Part shown: positions 20,013 to 29,482 of the stretch, piece by piece
Numbering within the stretch: the first letter of the stretch is position 1
How the letters are laid out: every line of letters begins with the position of its first letter
NCBI RefSeq assembly: GCF_003576525.1
Contig: NZ_QWUA01000005.1
Location: forward strand, 62,001-126,000
From: Rummeliibacillus sp. POC4
Lineage (GTDB): Bacteria > Bacillota > Bacilli > Bacillales_A > Planococcaceae
Direction of reading: 5' to 3'
DNA length: 64,000 nt
The notes under the pieces: generated by a model
Told to the model about the DNA's origin: nothing
The model's input: the letters and a program-made list of their open reading frames with translations, nothing else
The model's database searches: none
Program-made: the position numbers and the translations under genes

Positions 20013-20450
20013 ATGACATTAAATTATAAAAATATTATTGTTGGTATTGATGGTTCTAAAGAAGCTGAAGCAGCTTTCAAAAGAGGGGTTGAAATTGCAA
20101 AGCGAAACAATGCAACACTACATTTAGTAAATGTCATTGATTCCCGTGTATATTCAGCGCTTGAAGCATATAATTTTACAGAAGAAAAGAAACGTGCCGA
20201 AGAATTTGCTACAAACTTATTAGAAAGTTATAAGAATGCGAAAGCTGAAGGTTTAGAAAATATCAATATTGTCGTAGAATATGGTTCTCCAAAATCAGCA
20301 ATAACAAAAGATATTGCGAAACAAGTAGAAGCTGATTTAATAATTTGTGGTGCTACTGGTCTTAATGCAGTGGAAAGATTTTTAATCGGTAGTGTTACTA
20401 CAGGGATTGTTCGTTCAGCAAAATGTGATGTTCTAGTAGTAAGACCATAG
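20013..20450 (+). CDS. Universal stress protein, UspA family
   Basis: 145-aa single-domain Usp. It opens with NIIVGIDGSKEAEAAFKRG, and the ATP-binding signature GATGLNAVERFLIGSVT lies near the C-terminus (G-x2-G-x9-G-S pattern), so it is of the nucleotide-binding type. ATG start behind GGGAGGT. These small cytoplasmic proteins are induced by starvation and stress. It is monocistronic, ended by a strong terminator shared with the convergent amino-acid transporter operon. Confidence 0.9.
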   Translation: MTLNYKNIIVGIDGSKEAEAAFKRGVEIAKRNNATLHLVNVIDSRVYSALEAYNFTEEKKRAEEFATNLLESYKNAKAEGLENINIVVEYGSPKSAITKDIAKQVEADLIICGATGLNAVERFLIGSVTTGIVRSAKCDVLVVRP

Positions 20451-20487
20451 AAATAAGATTTTTTCTTCAATTCTTTTGATAAATAGG

Positions 20488-20534
20488 AAAAGGGATAGCC
20501 GCATAAGTCGAAAACTTATGGGCTATCCCTTTTT
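20488..20534. terminator. Bidirectional terminator between usp and the amino-acid ABC operon
   Basis: AAAAGGGATAGCC...CATAAGT pairs with ACTTATG...GGCTATCCCTTTTT, a long nearly perfect stem with A/T runs on both sides. Confidence 0.9.
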
Positions 20535-20554
20535 GACATGTCCTTGAAAATAGA

Positions 20555-21301
20555 TTATTTCAAGCTACGATTTAAGAAAGCTTTTGTACGTTCAAATTTA
20601 GGGTTGTCGAACAATTCTTGAGGCGTTCCAGATTCAAGAATTTCACCATTGTCCATAAATAGAACACGGTTGGCAACCTCTCTAGCAAATCCCATTTCAT
20701 GTGTGACAACAATCATTGTCATATGTTCTTCTGCTAAATCCTTCATAACTTGTAGTACTTCTCCTGTTAACTCAGGGTCAAGTGCCGAAGTTGGTTCATC
20801 GAATAACATAATTTCAGGATCCATCATAAGTGCTCGTGCTATCGCAACACGTTGTTTTTGACCACCTGAAAGATTAGCAGGGTATGCTGAAGCTTTGTTA
20901 GCAAGTCCAACTTTTTCTAATAGTTCCATACTACGATTACTAATTTCTTTGGACGATTCCTTTTTTAAAAGACGAGGAGCCATTTCGAGATTATCTTTGA
21001 CAGTGAGATGGGGGAATAGATTAAAATGTTGAAAAACCATTCCCATTTTAGATGTCACTTGTTTAATCTCTTGTGGTTTCCCATAAATACCGTCCTTCAC
21101 AAGATAGTCGCCCGCAACCGCAATACTTCCGCCATTAATATCTTCAAGATGAACAAGACTTCTAAGCATCGTACTTTTACCAGATCCAGAGGGACCGATA
21201 ACTGCTACAACATCATTTTTGTTTACATCAAAAGTAATTTGTTTTAATACATCTAGTTTACCAAATGATTTTTTTAGTTTGGATACTTCAATAATAGCCA
21301 A
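20555..21301 (-). CDS. Polar amino-acid ABC transporter, ATP-binding protein
   Basis: 248-aa ATPase of the GlnQ/TcyC type. Walker [11 protein letters not shown]-loop [12 protein letters not shown] signature LSGGQKQR, Walker [15 protein letters not shown] and the H-loop VTHEMGFA are all present. TTG at 21301 is preferred to GTG 21310, because AGAGGAG then has about eight-base spacing. It is the last gene of a three-gene minus-strand operon (binding protein, permease, ATPase), 15 bases after the permease. It powers import of a polar amino acid; the exact substrate cannot be told from the sequence. Confidence 0.9.
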   Translation of the reverse strand: MAIIEVSKLKKSFGKLDVLKQITFDVNKNDVVAVIGPSGSGKSTMLRSLVHLEDINGGSIAVAGDYLVKDGIYGKPQEIKQVTSKMGMVFQHFNLFPHLTVKDNLEMAPRLLKKESSKEISNRSMELLEKVGLANKASAYPANLSGGQKQRVAIARALMMDPEIMLFDEPTSALDPELTGEVLQVMKDLAEEHMTMIVVTHEMGFAREVANRVLFMDNGEILESGTPQELFDNPKFERTKAFLNRSLK

Positions 21302-21316
21302 ATCGATCACTCCTCT

Positions 21317-21976
21317 CTATTCAAATGTAAAACGACGTTCAATCCATTTAAAGATTAGTGTAAGAACAAGTGTCATGATTAAATAGATAGCACCTGCAAC
21401 AAAGAATGGGAAAATCGTGAAGTCGCGGTTTACTGCAGTTTCTGCATAGTGTAGTAGTTCAGGAACAGCCACGGCATATAATAATGCTGTATCTTTTACT
21501 AATGTTACTGATTCGTTTGCCAAAGATGGAATAGCGATTCGGAACATTTGTGGAAGAATAACACGAGTAGTTGTTTGGAATTTGTTTAGTCCAAGCACTT
21601 GTGCTGCTTCATATTGTCCTTTATCAATCGCTAGTAGACCACCACGGAAAATTTCCGCAAAGTAAGCAGCATAGTTAAGGATGAATCCAATGCATGCTGC
21701 AGTAAAACGATCTAATACTAGATACTGACCAATTCCAGGAATCATAGGTAGTCCAAAACAGATGATCAATAATTGTAGTAAAAGTGGTGTCCCACGCATT
21801 ACATAAATATAGGCTTGTGCTAACCAGGACAGTGGTTTAAAACTACTCTTTACTGCCAATGTCAATAAAAAACCAAAAGGTATAGACAATACAATGGCAA
21901 TTATAAATAATAGTATAGTCATTTGAGATCCTTGGAGCATCGGCTTAAGAATCGAAATGAAATAGTCAAAGCTCAT
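21317..21976 (-). CDS. Polar amino-acid ABC transporter, permease
   Basis: 219-aa HisM/GlnP-type permease: about five transmembrane segments, the family motif MRGTPLLLQLLIICFGLP, and the EAA-loop region GQYEAAQVLGLNKFQTTTRVILPQ (split here as GQYEAAQVLGL and RVILPQ). ATG 21976 is chosen because AGGAGG lies nine bases upstream; an upstream in-frame start at 22006 would precede that site. Middle gene of the operon, separated from the binding-protein gene by 137 bases containing a hairpin. Confidence 0.9.
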   Translation of the reverse strand: MSFDYFISILKPMLQGSQMTILLFIIAIVLSIPFGFLLTLAVKSSFKPLSWLAQAYIYVMRGTPLLLQLLIICFGLPMIPGIGQYLVLDRFTAACIGFILNYAAYFAEIFRGGLLAIDKGQYEAAQVLGLNKFQTTTRVILPQMFRIAIPSLANESVTLVKDTALLYAVAVPELLHYAETAVNRDFTIFPFFVAGAIYLIMTLVLTLIFKWIERRFTFE

Positions 21977-22060
21977 ACAAGCGTTCCTCCTAATGAAATT
22001 CACCATTTACTTATCAATCACGATAATTTAAAAGAAAATGGAATTTCAATCCTACATATT

Positions 22061-22096
22061 AAAAACAAAACAGGTTTCCAAAAAAGGAAACCCGAT
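22061..22096 (-). terminator. Intra-operon hairpin between binding-protein and permease genes
   Basis: GGTTTCC/GGAAACC 7-bp stem followed on the minus strand by TGTTTTGTTTTTA. The tail is interrupted, so it probably acts as a partial terminator or 3' stabiliser that leaves the binding protein in excess. Confidence 0.55.
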
Positions 22097-22113
22097 TTTG
22101 TCTGTTACTTATT

Positions 22114-22893
22114 TTACTTTAATACTTTATTTTCGCCAAACCATTTTTTAGAAATTTCAGCTGCTTTGCCGTCTTCATTCATCTTATCAAGTGCTTTTTG
22201 CAATTTGTTTAGTAATTCTTCATTACCTTTTTTAACACCAACGCCATATTCTTCAGGTGCTAAAGATTCATCAAGAATTTTGAAAGTGCCTTTTTCTTTT
22301 GACATGTAATAATCAATGACAACTTCATCAATTACTACAGCATCTGTACGTCCATTTTTTAAATCATTTAGTGCCATAACATTATCAGAATACTCACTGA
22401 TATTCTTTAATTTAGATTTAATAGCATTTGCGTTTAGTGCATCAGCTGCTGAAGATTGAGCTTGTAAACCAACTACTTTACCATTTAAATCATTTAACTT
22501 TGAAAGTTTTGAATCTGCAAGTGTTACAACTACTTGAGCATTTTTTAAGTAAGGTTTAGTAAAGTTAACTTTTTTCTTACGGTCATCTGTTATAGTATAT
22601 CCGTTCCAAATTAAATCAATTCGACCACTACTTAATTCGGATTCTTTTGTTTTCCATTCAATAGGTTGAATCTTTACTTTGTAACCCATTTCTTTAGCTG
22701 CTGCTTTTGCATAGTCAATGTCAAAGCCAACGATATTATTATCCTTATCGCGGAATCCCATTGGAGCAAAAGAATCATCAACACCAATAACTAAAGTTTT
22801 GTCGTCTTTTGATGCAGAGTTGTTAGAGGAGCATCCAGCTAAAATGCCTAATATAGACACTACGAACATAGTTATGATCGCAAAACGTTTCAT
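22114..22893 (-). CDS. Polar amino-acid ABC transporter, substrate-binding lipoprotein
   Basis: 259-aa solute-binding protein family 3. From ATG 22893 (behind AAGGTGG, eight-base spacing) the signal peptide ends in the lipobox LAGC with the modified Cys at residue 21. The domain has the usual segments VIGVDDSFAPMGFRD, GFDIDYAKAAAKEMG, LSSGRIDLIWNGYTITDDRKK and EEYGVGVKKG. First gene of the operon. The substrate is a polar amino acid such as cystine, glutamine or arginine; the sequence does not decide which. Confidence 0.9.
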   Translation of the reverse strand: MKRFAIITMFVVSILGILAGCSSNNSASKDDKTLVIGVDDSFAPMGFRDKDNNIVGFDIDYAKAAAKEMGYKVKIQPIEWKTKESELSSGRIDLIWNGYTITDDRKKKVNFTKPYLKNAQVVVTLADSKLSKLNDLNGKVVGLQAQSSAADALNANAIKSKLKNISEYSDNVMALNDLKNGRTDAVVIDEVVIDYYMSKEKGTFKILDESLAPEEYGVGVKKGNEELLNKLQKALDKMNEDGKAAEISKKWFGENKVLK

Positions 22894-22905
22894 ATATAAA
22901 ACCAC

Positions 22906-23253
22906 CTTATATTATTGTAAATTTTCCGCTTTAGTTCACTAGTGTGTTAGCAAACTACTAGGTTAATAAAACTATAACATCATTTGATAGTAAAATACAA
23001 TAGCTTTTTTGATATATTGATCTTGTTAAATAATGTGAAAATGAGGCGAAAGATATTCGAATAAACCAAAATAGCAATTCTATCTATAATATAGTAGAAA
23101 CTTATAAGAAATGATTTTAAATAGAGAGATCTATGCTAATTCTCAGCGTTTTCATTTACGTATAAGATTTTAATTTACCTAAATTTTCTTAATAATATTG
23201 ACAATTCCTAATAATTTGTGATTTGATATATTATAAAATATATGAATGTAGCA
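22906..23253. other. Divergent promoter region, amino-acid ABC operon / aminotransferase
   Basis: About 350 AT-rich bases between divergent genes. No coding frame or riboswitch-like structure was seen; promoters for both directions are expected here but none stands out. Confidence 0.45.
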
Positions 23254-23270
23254 AAGAAGGAGAATGGATT

Positions 23271-24440
23271 ATGGTACAAATTTTTTCTGATAGAATGTTA
23301 AAAACAGATAGCTCATTTATTGCAGAAGTTATGAGATTAACTGAAGCAAAAGATATTATATCTTTCGCAGGAGGGTTACCTAATCCAATTTCTTTCCCGA
23401 TAGCAGAATTTCAGGAATCTATGAATCGTGTACTGCAAACATCTGGTGAAAAAGTATTCCAATACTCTGGTACTCAAGGATATTTGCCTTTACGTCAATG
23501 GATTGCAGACCGTTATAAAAAAAGATTCGATATGGATGTAACGGCTGATGATATTTTAATCACAACAGGTTCACAACAAGGTTTAGATTTAATGGGGAAA
23601 GTATTGATCAACCAAGGTGATAAAGTGGCTGTAGAAAGTCCATGTTATCTTGCTGCTATTCAAACATTTTCGCTTTTCGAACCACAATTCTTGCCAATTA
23701 GTCTTGAAGATGATGGTTTAAATTTAGAAGAATTAGAGGAAACGTTAAAAAATGATGATGTAAAATTATTATATATGGTTCCTAATTTCCAAAACCCTAC
23801 AGGCTTAACATATTCAAAAGAGAAACGAGAAGCAATCTATGAAATCATCAAAAGAACAAATACGATTTTAATCGAAGATGATCCTTACGGCGAACTTCGT
23901 TTTGAAGGGGAATCCTTACCATATATTGCTGGTGGTAAATCTGATAATAGTGTATTATTTGGCTCTTTCTCTAAAACATTATCACCTGGTATGCGAGTTG
24001 GGTATCTATGTACAACCAATAAAGAACTAATGGGACATTTAATCGCAGCAAAACAAGCTTCAGATTTGCATACAAATGTCATTTCACAATATGCGATTTA
24101 TGACTATTTAGCGAATAATGATTACGAAAAACATATTAGCCAAATTACAGAGCTTTATAAGAAACAATGTAATGCAATGATCTCCGCTATGGAAAAATAT
24201 TTACCTGCTCATGTTACTTTTACAAAACCAGAGGGTGGCATGTTCCTTTGGGTTGATCTTGGAGAAGGTGTTTCATCCGTAGAAGTCTTTAATCGTGCTG
24301 TTAAAAATAAAGTTGCGTTTGTACCAGGGGATCCATTCTATACGAATGTGAAAGGTGCAAGTACACTACGACTTAATTATACAAACTCAGAGCCAGAAAC
24401 AATTGAAGAGGGTATCAGAAGATTGGCTGAAGTTCTATAG
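23271..24440 (+). CDS. PLP-dependent aminotransferase, class I/II
   Basis: 389-aa fold-type I aminotransferase resembling 2-aminoadipate/aromatic aminotransferases (LysN-like, also the C-terminal part of MocR regulators). It opens with a short arm and IISFAGGLPNPISFP; NFQNPTG, EDDPYGELRF and the PLP-lysine motif GSFSKTLSPGMRVGY are present, and a substrate-carboxylate Arg occurs in TLRLNYT. ATG 23271 is chosen because GAAGGAGA lies just upstream; the frame extends to 23223 without a site. There is no helix-turn-helix domain, so it is an enzyme and not a MocR regulator. Substrate unassigned. Confidence 0.88.
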   Translation: MVQIFSDRMLKTDSSFIAEVMRLTEAKDIISFAGGLPNPISFPIAEFQESMNRVLQTSGEKVFQYSGTQGYLPLRQWIADRYKKRFDMDVTADDILITTGSQQGLDLMGKVLINQGDKVAVESPCYLAAIQTFSLFEPQFLPISLEDDGLNLEELEETLKNDDVKLLYMVPNFQNPTGLTYSKEKREAIYEIIKRTNTILIEDDPYGELRFEGESLPYIAGGKSDNSVLFGSFSKTLSPGMRVGYLCTTNKELMGHLIAAKQASDLHTNVISQYAIYDYLANNDYEKHISQITELYKKQCNAMISAMEKYLPAHVTFTKPEGGMFLWVDLGEGVSSVEVFNRAVKNKVAFVPGDPFYTNVKGASTLRLNYTNSEPETIEEGIRRLAEVL

Positions 24441-24460
24441 TGACATTTTTATAACAAAGA

Positions 24461-24498
24461 GATCCAACGAAACTCATTTTTCGTTGGATTTTTTTTGA
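24461..24498 (+). terminator. Terminator of the aminotransferase gene
   Basis: ATCCAACGAA and TTCGTTGGAT stem followed by eight T. Confidence 0.9.
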
Positions 24499-24633
24499 TC
24501 TTAAATAATATACAGACTTGTACGCGATTTTTGTACATTGTCCTGCACATTTTTATTTTTTAAAAGTTTCTAATAGGACAATCCATAGTTGAATACATTT
24601 TAGTGATGACTCGAAAAAGGAGATGTAAGCTGT

Positions 24634-25401
24634 TTGCAAGAAGATTACTTAAAAAGTGCAAAATTTGAACATCTTTTTTGGCTTGAAATCTTGATGAATC
24701 ATGGCCAATTTATTCGAGATTCATTGTACCCAATTTCAGAAAAGGAGGATATTGAAAAGGCGCAGTCGTTTGCAGATAGTTTTAACAAACTTCATAAAGA
24801 AGTAAGTTTATTGGACGAAACGAACGCTATATCCTTTGCTGAAAAAGTTACTGAAACGGTAGAAGAACTTAAGCAATTTAAATTATCCATTATTAGAAGG
24901 CAACTTGTAGGAAAAATAGGTATTCATCTACCTCCTACATTTATCAATCACATGGTAAATGAATTGGAAGAGTATCAGAATGTATTAAATTATTTAAGAA
25001 AAGGCGAAGTACCACCAATTTTTCATGAATTGCATCACCATTTATTGTGGTTGAATGATGCCTCAGGTCATGCGGGTACAATTAATGATAATTTGGATGG
25101 GGTGGAAAAAAGGCTAAAAGAAAAGAGTCATACGTTTACACAACATTTTGATCAATTTTACCTTAAAGCATTAGAACTTACTGGTTACTTGCGTACGAAT
25201 CTTCAAACATTTCCTGCATTAAACAGATTTAATGATGATGTCGATGTAGAGATGAAGTTGTTTAAGAGTTTCTTGCTCGAATTAGAAGAATTGGAGTTAA
25301 GTGCTGAAGTGTTAGGGACGTTCACTGCGTCGATGGCAGATCATATGGCAAGGGAGGAACAATATTACTTAACCAAATTGGTAGAGTCAAGAAGTGTATA
25401 A
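24634..25401 (+). CDS. DUF2935 protein
   Basis: 255-aa all-helical protein of the DUF2935 family: two related four-helix halves, each with conserved His/Glu positions (FEHLFWLEILMNHGQFIRDSL at the N-terminus; HHHLLWLNDASGHAGTI opening the second half). Such helix bundles often bind metals, but no activity is established. Start is TTG 24634 behind AAAAAGGAGA. No operon partner: a terminator precedes it and another follows. Confidence 0.8.
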   Translation: MQEDYLKSAKFEHLFWLEILMNHGQFIRDSLYPISEKEDIEKAQSFADSFNKLHKEVSLLDETNAISFAEKVTETVEELKQFKLSIIRRQLVGKIGIHLPPTFINHMVNELEEYQNVLNYLRKGEVPPIFHELHHHLLWLNDASGHAGTINDNLDGVEKRLKEKSHTFTQHFDQFYLKALELTGYLRTNLQTFPALNRFNDDVDVEMKLFKSFLLELEELELSAEVLGTFTASMADHMAREEQYYLTKLVESRSV

Positions 25402-25504
25402 CTCTAAAAGGAGGGAAGTTTTGAGCCTCTGAAAGGCTAAATGATTGTAAAAAGAAAGGGGGAACTCTATCTCCATCAGATGTTTTATATAGCTAAATAA
25501 TATT

Positions 25505-25538
25505 AAAAAGCCTAGTCTATGTTGGACTAGGCTTTTTA
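25505..25538. terminator. Bidirectional terminator between DUF2935 gene and cysK
   Basis: AAAAGCCTAGTC and GACTAGGCTTTTT form a perfect stem around TATGTTG; it serves the convergent genes on both sides. Confidence 0.9.
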
Positions 25539-25553
25539 GTGTAAGTTTTGTTG

Positions 25554-26477
25554 TTATTCTGCAAATAAATCAGATGAAAGGTAACGCTCACCTGTATCTG
25601 GAGCTAAACATAAAACATTTGCAGTTGAAGGAAGGTTCTTTGCTACTTGGATTGCCATATGTGCAGAAGCAGCACCAGATGCTCCGACAAAGATCCCTTC
25701 CTCAGCAGCAAGTCGACGTGCCATTACTTGTGCATCATCATCTTCAATATGAAGAATCTCATCATAAATATTTCTATTTAAGATTGAAGGGATAAATCCA
25801 GGACCTGTACCTGGAATTTTATGTGGTCCTGGTTCACCGCCAGATAGTACAGGAGATCCTGCTGGCTCAACTACATAGATTTTTAAATTTGGGATATGTT
25901 TTTTTAACTCTTCACCAGTACCTGTTACAGTACCGCCAGTACCGGCAGTTAATACGAATGCATCTAATTGCCCATCAAAAGTGTCTAAAATTTCTACCGC
26001 TGTTGTTCCGCGGTGAGCATCAGCATTAGCAGGGTTTTCAAATTGCATCGGGATAAAATGGTTTGGTATATCTTTTGCAATTCGTTTTGCTTCATCGATT
26101 GAACCTTGCATACGTAATGCAGATGGTGTTAGATGAACTTCAGCTCCATATGCTTTCATAATTTTGATACGTTCTTTAGTAGCATTATCTGGCATTGTAA
26201 TAATGCAACGATATCCTCTAGTTGCGCATACCATAGCTAGGCCAATCCCTGTATTTCCAGACGTTGGCTCGATAATCGTACTTTTACCTGGAATTAGTTT
26301 TCCCTCTTTTTCAGCTTGTTCAATCATGTTCAAAGCTGCACGGTCTTTTACACTTCCTCCAGGGTTAAAAGATTCTAATTTTATAAAGACATTCGCACCG
26401 TTTGAATCTGGTATTTTGTTTAATTTTACAATCGGTGTTTTACCGATTAGATCAATGATTGAATTGTAGTATTTCAT
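25554..26477 (-). CDS. cysK: Cysteine synthase A (O-acetylserine sulfhydrylase)
   Basis: 307-aa PLP enzyme making L-cysteine from O-acetylserine and sulfide. The PLP lysine is K44 in GGSVKDRAA; the substrate loop PTSGNTGIGLA and phosphate loop TGGTVTGTG follow. ATG 26477 is chosen behind GGAAGGTG; GTG 26486 overlaps that site. It is divergent from a sulfonate-type ABC transporter, which fits a local sulfur-assimilation unit; the shared upstream region contains an operator-like dyad (26708-26740). Confidence 0.94.
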   Translation of the reverse strand: MKYYNSIIDLIGKTPIVKLNKIPDSNGANVFIKLESFNPGGSVKDRAALNMIEQAEKEGKLIPGKSTIIEPTSGNTGIGLAMVCATRGYRCIITMPDNATKERIKIMKAYGAEVHLTPSALRMQGSIDEAKRIAKDIPNHFIPMQFENPANADAHRGTTAVEILDTFDGQLDAFVLTAGTGGTVTGTGEELKKHIPNLKIYVVEPAGSPVLSGGEPGPHKIPGTGPGFIPSILNRNIYDEILHIEDDDAQVMARRLAAEEGIFVGASGAASAHMAIQVAKNLPSTANVLCLAPDTGERYLSSDLFAE

Positions 26478-26707
26478 TATTGTCACCTTCCATTTTTTAA
26501 ATCCATTTCAATAGGTAATTATTTTTCAAAGATATATTCCTGCCTACGAGCATTATTCATATATAATCTATGATTTATATAAGAATAGTTGGTTTGTAAT
26601 GATTTTATTATAGCTGACCCTAAGAATAAATCAAACAGGAAAAATTTTATAATAAAATAATTCTGAAAAATTGATTGACATTTTAAAAGCTGAATATATA
26701 ATTAAAT

Positions 26708-26740
26708 TTATAATTCCTATTATATAACTATGAATTATAA
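26708..26740. promoter_or_regulatory. Operator-like inverted repeat upstream of ssuB
   Basis: TTATAATTC, 15 bases, GAATTATAA: a perfect 9-bp inverted repeat ending 28 bases before the ssuB start, in the shared region with divergent cysK. A sulfur-responsive repressor such as CymR is a natural guess, but I cannot match a consensus with certainty. Confidence 0.45.
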
Positions 26741-26768
26741 GGATGATGAGGAGAAGGTGTAGATACTC

Positions 26769-27554
26769 ATGTTTCTTAATATACAAGATGTTCAAAAGAG
26801 CTTTGAAAACCGTGGAAACAAGGAACAAGTATTACAAGATATTAACTTGAAAGTTGAGGAAGGGGAGTTTATCTCACTTTTAGGCCCTTCTGGATGTGGA
26901 AAATCTACTTTGCTTAATATTGTTGCAGGATTACTTTCCCCAAGCTCAGGAGATGTCTTCCTAGATAGCAAAAGAATAACGAAGCCTGGGAAGGATCGCG
27001 GTATGGTGTTTCAGCAAGCAGCATTGTTTCCGTGGTTGTCAGTCGAAGAGAATGTTATGTTTCCTTTTCGCAAGGAAATGAGCAAAAAAGAAGCAAAGGT
27101 AGTTGCACAAAAGTATTTAAAGCTCGTTCAGTTAAGTCCATATGCAAAACATTCTCCACATGAACTCTCTGGTGGTATGCAGCAAAGGGTTTCTATTGCA
27201 AGGGCACTTGCTATGAACCCCAGAGTATTACTGATGGATGAACCATTTGGGGCACTTGATGAACAAACTAGAACTCGATTACATGATGTGTTAGAAAATA
27301 TTTGGTTAGAAACGAAAAAAACAGTCTTATTTGTGACACATAGCATTCAAGAGGCTGTAAAGTTGTCTGATCGAATTATTGTAATGGGGACACATCCTGG
27401 AACTATTTTAAAAGATATTCATGTTGATATTGAAAGACCACGAGATAGGCATCTGGAAGAGATGGTTCAATATGAACAAATGATTATGGAATTATTGAAA
27501 GCTGAGATTGATAAAGTCGTAGAAGAGGAATTACAATATGAAGCTAGCCATTAA
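26769..27554 (+). CDS. ssuB: Aliphatic sulfonate/taurine-type ABC transporter, ATP-binding protein
   Basis: 261-aa ATPase of the nitrate/sulfonate/taurine family. Walker A GPSGCGKST, Q-loop VFQQAALFPW, signature ELSGGMQQR, Walker B VLLMDEPFGALDEQ, H-loop VTHSIQEAV; the FPW after the Q-loop is typical for SsuB/TauB. ATG start behind GAGGAGAAGG. First of three genes; its 3' end overlaps the permease gene by 17 bases. Substrate assignment to sulfonates rests on family and on the adjacent cysK; nitrate or another anion is less likely. Confidence 0.85.
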   Translation: MFLNIQDVQKSFENRGNKEQVLQDINLKVEEGEFISLLGPSGCGKSTLLNIVAGLLSPSSGDVFLDSKRITKPGKDRGMVFQQAALFPWLSVEENVMFPFRKEMSKKEAKVVAQKYLKLVQLSPYAKHSPHELSGGMQQRVSIARALAMNPRVLLMDEPFGALDEQTRTRLHDVLENIWLETKKTVLFVTHSIQEAVKLSDRIIVMGTHPGTILKDIHVDIERPRDRHLEEMVQYEQMIMELLKAEIDKVVEEELQYEASH

Positions 27555-28299
27555 AAGAATTATTTTTTATCTATTGATTTTCGTAATTTGGGAATTGGCG
27601 ATTAAATTATTTGAGATTCCTGCAGTTATTTTACCTTCGCCAATGGATGTATTATCGAGTTTAAAAGAAAGTATTAATGATGGATCTCTTTTAAAAGATT
27701 TAGGTGCAAGTTTTACTAGACTAGTAATTGGCCTTATTGTTGCTCTACTTATAGGCGTTTTACTAGGGATATTTCTTGCAAAAGTCAAAACAGCTGACGA
27801 AACTTTAGGATCATTAATCATTGCTTTACAAAGTATTCCGAGTATTGTGTGGCTTCCTTTAGCAATCATGTGGTTTGGATTAAATGAAAAATCAGTTATT
27901 TTCATTATTGTACTTGGAGCAGCCATTGTGATGACAGTGAATATGAGAACAGGTATTAAAAATGTCACACCGCTCTATATAAAAGCTGCTCAGACTATGG
28001 GAGTAGGAGGGGTGAGCTTATTTATTAGAGTAATTTTACCCGCATCTATTCCTTATGCTGTAACTGGCGCTCGACTTGCTTGGGCTTTTGCATGGCGAGC
28101 ATTGATGGCAGGTGAATTGTTAAGTGCCGGTCCCGGACTTGGTTACACATTAAAATACGCTTCTGATTTTGGAAGAATGGATATGGTTATAGCAATTATG
28201 GTTGTCATTGGTGTGATTGGTGTAATTGTAGATGTATTGATATTCCAAAAAATAGAGCAACGGGTCATGGATAAATGGGGACTCGAGCAACAAGCATAA
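27538..28299 (+). CDS. ssuC: Sulfonate-type ABC transporter, permease
   Basis: 253-aa BPD-type permease with about six transmembrane helices. Family motifs LPSPMDVLSSL near the N-terminus, SIPSIVWLPLAIMWFGLNEKS, and the EAA-loop YIKAAQTMGVGG. It starts at ATG 27538 inside the end of ssuB (translational coupling) and is followed 18 bases later by the binding-protein gene. Confidence 0.87.
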   Translation: MKLAIKRIIFYLLIFVIWELAIKLFEIPAVILPSPMDVLSSLKESINDGSLLKDLGASFTRLVIGLIVALLIGVLLGIFLAKVKTADETLGSLIIALQSIPSIVWLPLAIMWFGLNEKSVIFIIVLGAAIVMTVNMRTGIKNVTPLYIKAAQTMGVGGVSLFIRVILPASIPYAVTGARLAWAFAWRALMAGELLSAGPGLGYTLKYASDFGRMDMVIAIMVVIGVIGVIVDVLIFQKIEQRVMDKWGLEQQA

Positions 28300-28317
28300 A
28301 AGAAAGGAATGAAAGAA

Positions 28318-29325
28318 ATGAAAAAATGGATATTGTCTCTAACTTTACTATTGGTGATTGGAGTTCTTGCTGCTTGTGGAAGTAATTCTGATGAAAAGGC
28401 AAGTAATGATGGGAAAAGTACAAAAGAAAAAGTTGTTATCGGCTATTTTCCAAATATCGATCATGCACCAGCCATGGTAGCGCGTGAAAAAGGTTTTTAC
28501 GAAAAAGCACTTGGAGATAAAGTGGATGTTGAATATCGTACATTCCCTGATGGCGGTACTTTTATGACTGCTTTAAAATCTGGAGATATTGACGCGGGTC
28601 TGGTTGGACCTGGTCCTGTTATTAATAATTATTTCAGCGGAGCTGACGTAAAAATTATCGGGGGTGCATCTGTAGGGGGAACGGTTGTTGTAGCAAGTAA
28701 AAAAAGCGGCATAGATAATTTATCAGATGTAGCTGGTAAAACATTTATCACACCAGGAATTGGTTGTACGCATGATGTACAATTCGAAACATCTTTAGAA
28801 GATCAAGCTATTAAAAAGTTAACTTCATCTCGTATCGGTGGAACATTAAAACATGTCACAGGAAATCCTGCAAATTATCAAGGAATGTTTGAAACAGGCA
28901 AAGTAGACTTAGCTGCGGTTCCAGAACCATGGGCCTCAATTCTTGTTAAAAACGGGGCAAAAGTTATTATTAGTACAGATAAAATTGCTTATGGTAAAAC
29001 ACTACCTAATACAGTATTAGTAACAAGTGATAAATTGATCAAAGATAATAAAGAAATTGCTCAAGGAATTGCTAAAGCTGAAAAAGAAGCAGTAGATTTT
29101 ATCAACAATAATCCAGATGAAGCACAAAAAATAGCCATTAAGTCAATCAAGGATCTTACAAAACAAGATATGGATCAAGAGATTGTTAAAAAGGCTATGA
29201 GTAATATTACTTTTACTTCTGATGTTGATGAAGATGTAATTCAAAAATTTGGTCAATCTTCTTATGACTTAAAATTCCTAAAGGAAAAACCAGATTTCAC
29301 AGGTTTAGTTGAAACTAATTTATAA
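28318..29325 (+). CDS. ssuA: Sulfonate-type ABC transporter, substrate-binding lipoprotein
   Basis: 335-aa lipoprotein of the SsuA/TauA/NMT1 family. From ATG 28318 (behind AAAGG; ATG 28309 is too close to it) the signal peptide ends LAAC with Cys at residue 20. The domain begins VVIGYFPNIDHAPAMVAREKGFY, followed by GDIDAGLVGPGPVINNY and GKTFITPGIGCTHDVQF. It captures the substrate outside the cell for SsuBC. A terminator follows. Confidence 0.83.
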   Translation: MKKWILSLTLLLVIGVLAACGSNSDEKASNDGKSTKEKVVIGYFPNIDHAPAMVAREKGFYEKALGDKVDVEYRTFPDGGTFMTALKSGDIDAGLVGPGPVINNYFSGADVKIIGGASVGGTVVVASKKSGIDNLSDVAGKTFITPGIGCTHDVQFETSLEDQAIKKLTSSRIGGTLKHVTGNPANYQGMFETGKVDLAAVPEPWASILVKNGAKVIISTDKIAYGKTLPNTVLVTSDKLIKDNKEIAQGIAKAEKEAVDFINNNPDEAQKIAIKSIKDLTKQDMDQEIVKKAMSNITFTSDVDEDVIQKFGQSSYDLKFLKEKPDFTGLVETNL

Positions 29326-29357
29326 ATTTTATAAAGAGTAACCAATTAACTATAAAA

Positions 29358-29392
29358 AAGTTATCCAGAAACGTCTGGATAGCTTTTTTTAT
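29358..29392 (+). terminator. Terminator of the ssu operon
   Basis: GTTATCCAG and CTGGATAGC stem (one G-T pair) followed by seven T. Confidence 0.88.
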
Positions 29393-29482
29393 TGAAAAGA
29401 TTGAAGCGTTAAATGCTTATTCACCATGTTCATCATTTATGAATAAAGTATGGAAGAAACAAAAGAAGGACGGTGGAATAGG

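Noticed and set aside
28318-29325. Nitrate-binding protein.
   Set aside because: The family covers nitrate, taurine and sulfonate; adjacency to cysK and lack of nitrate genes favour a sulfur compound.
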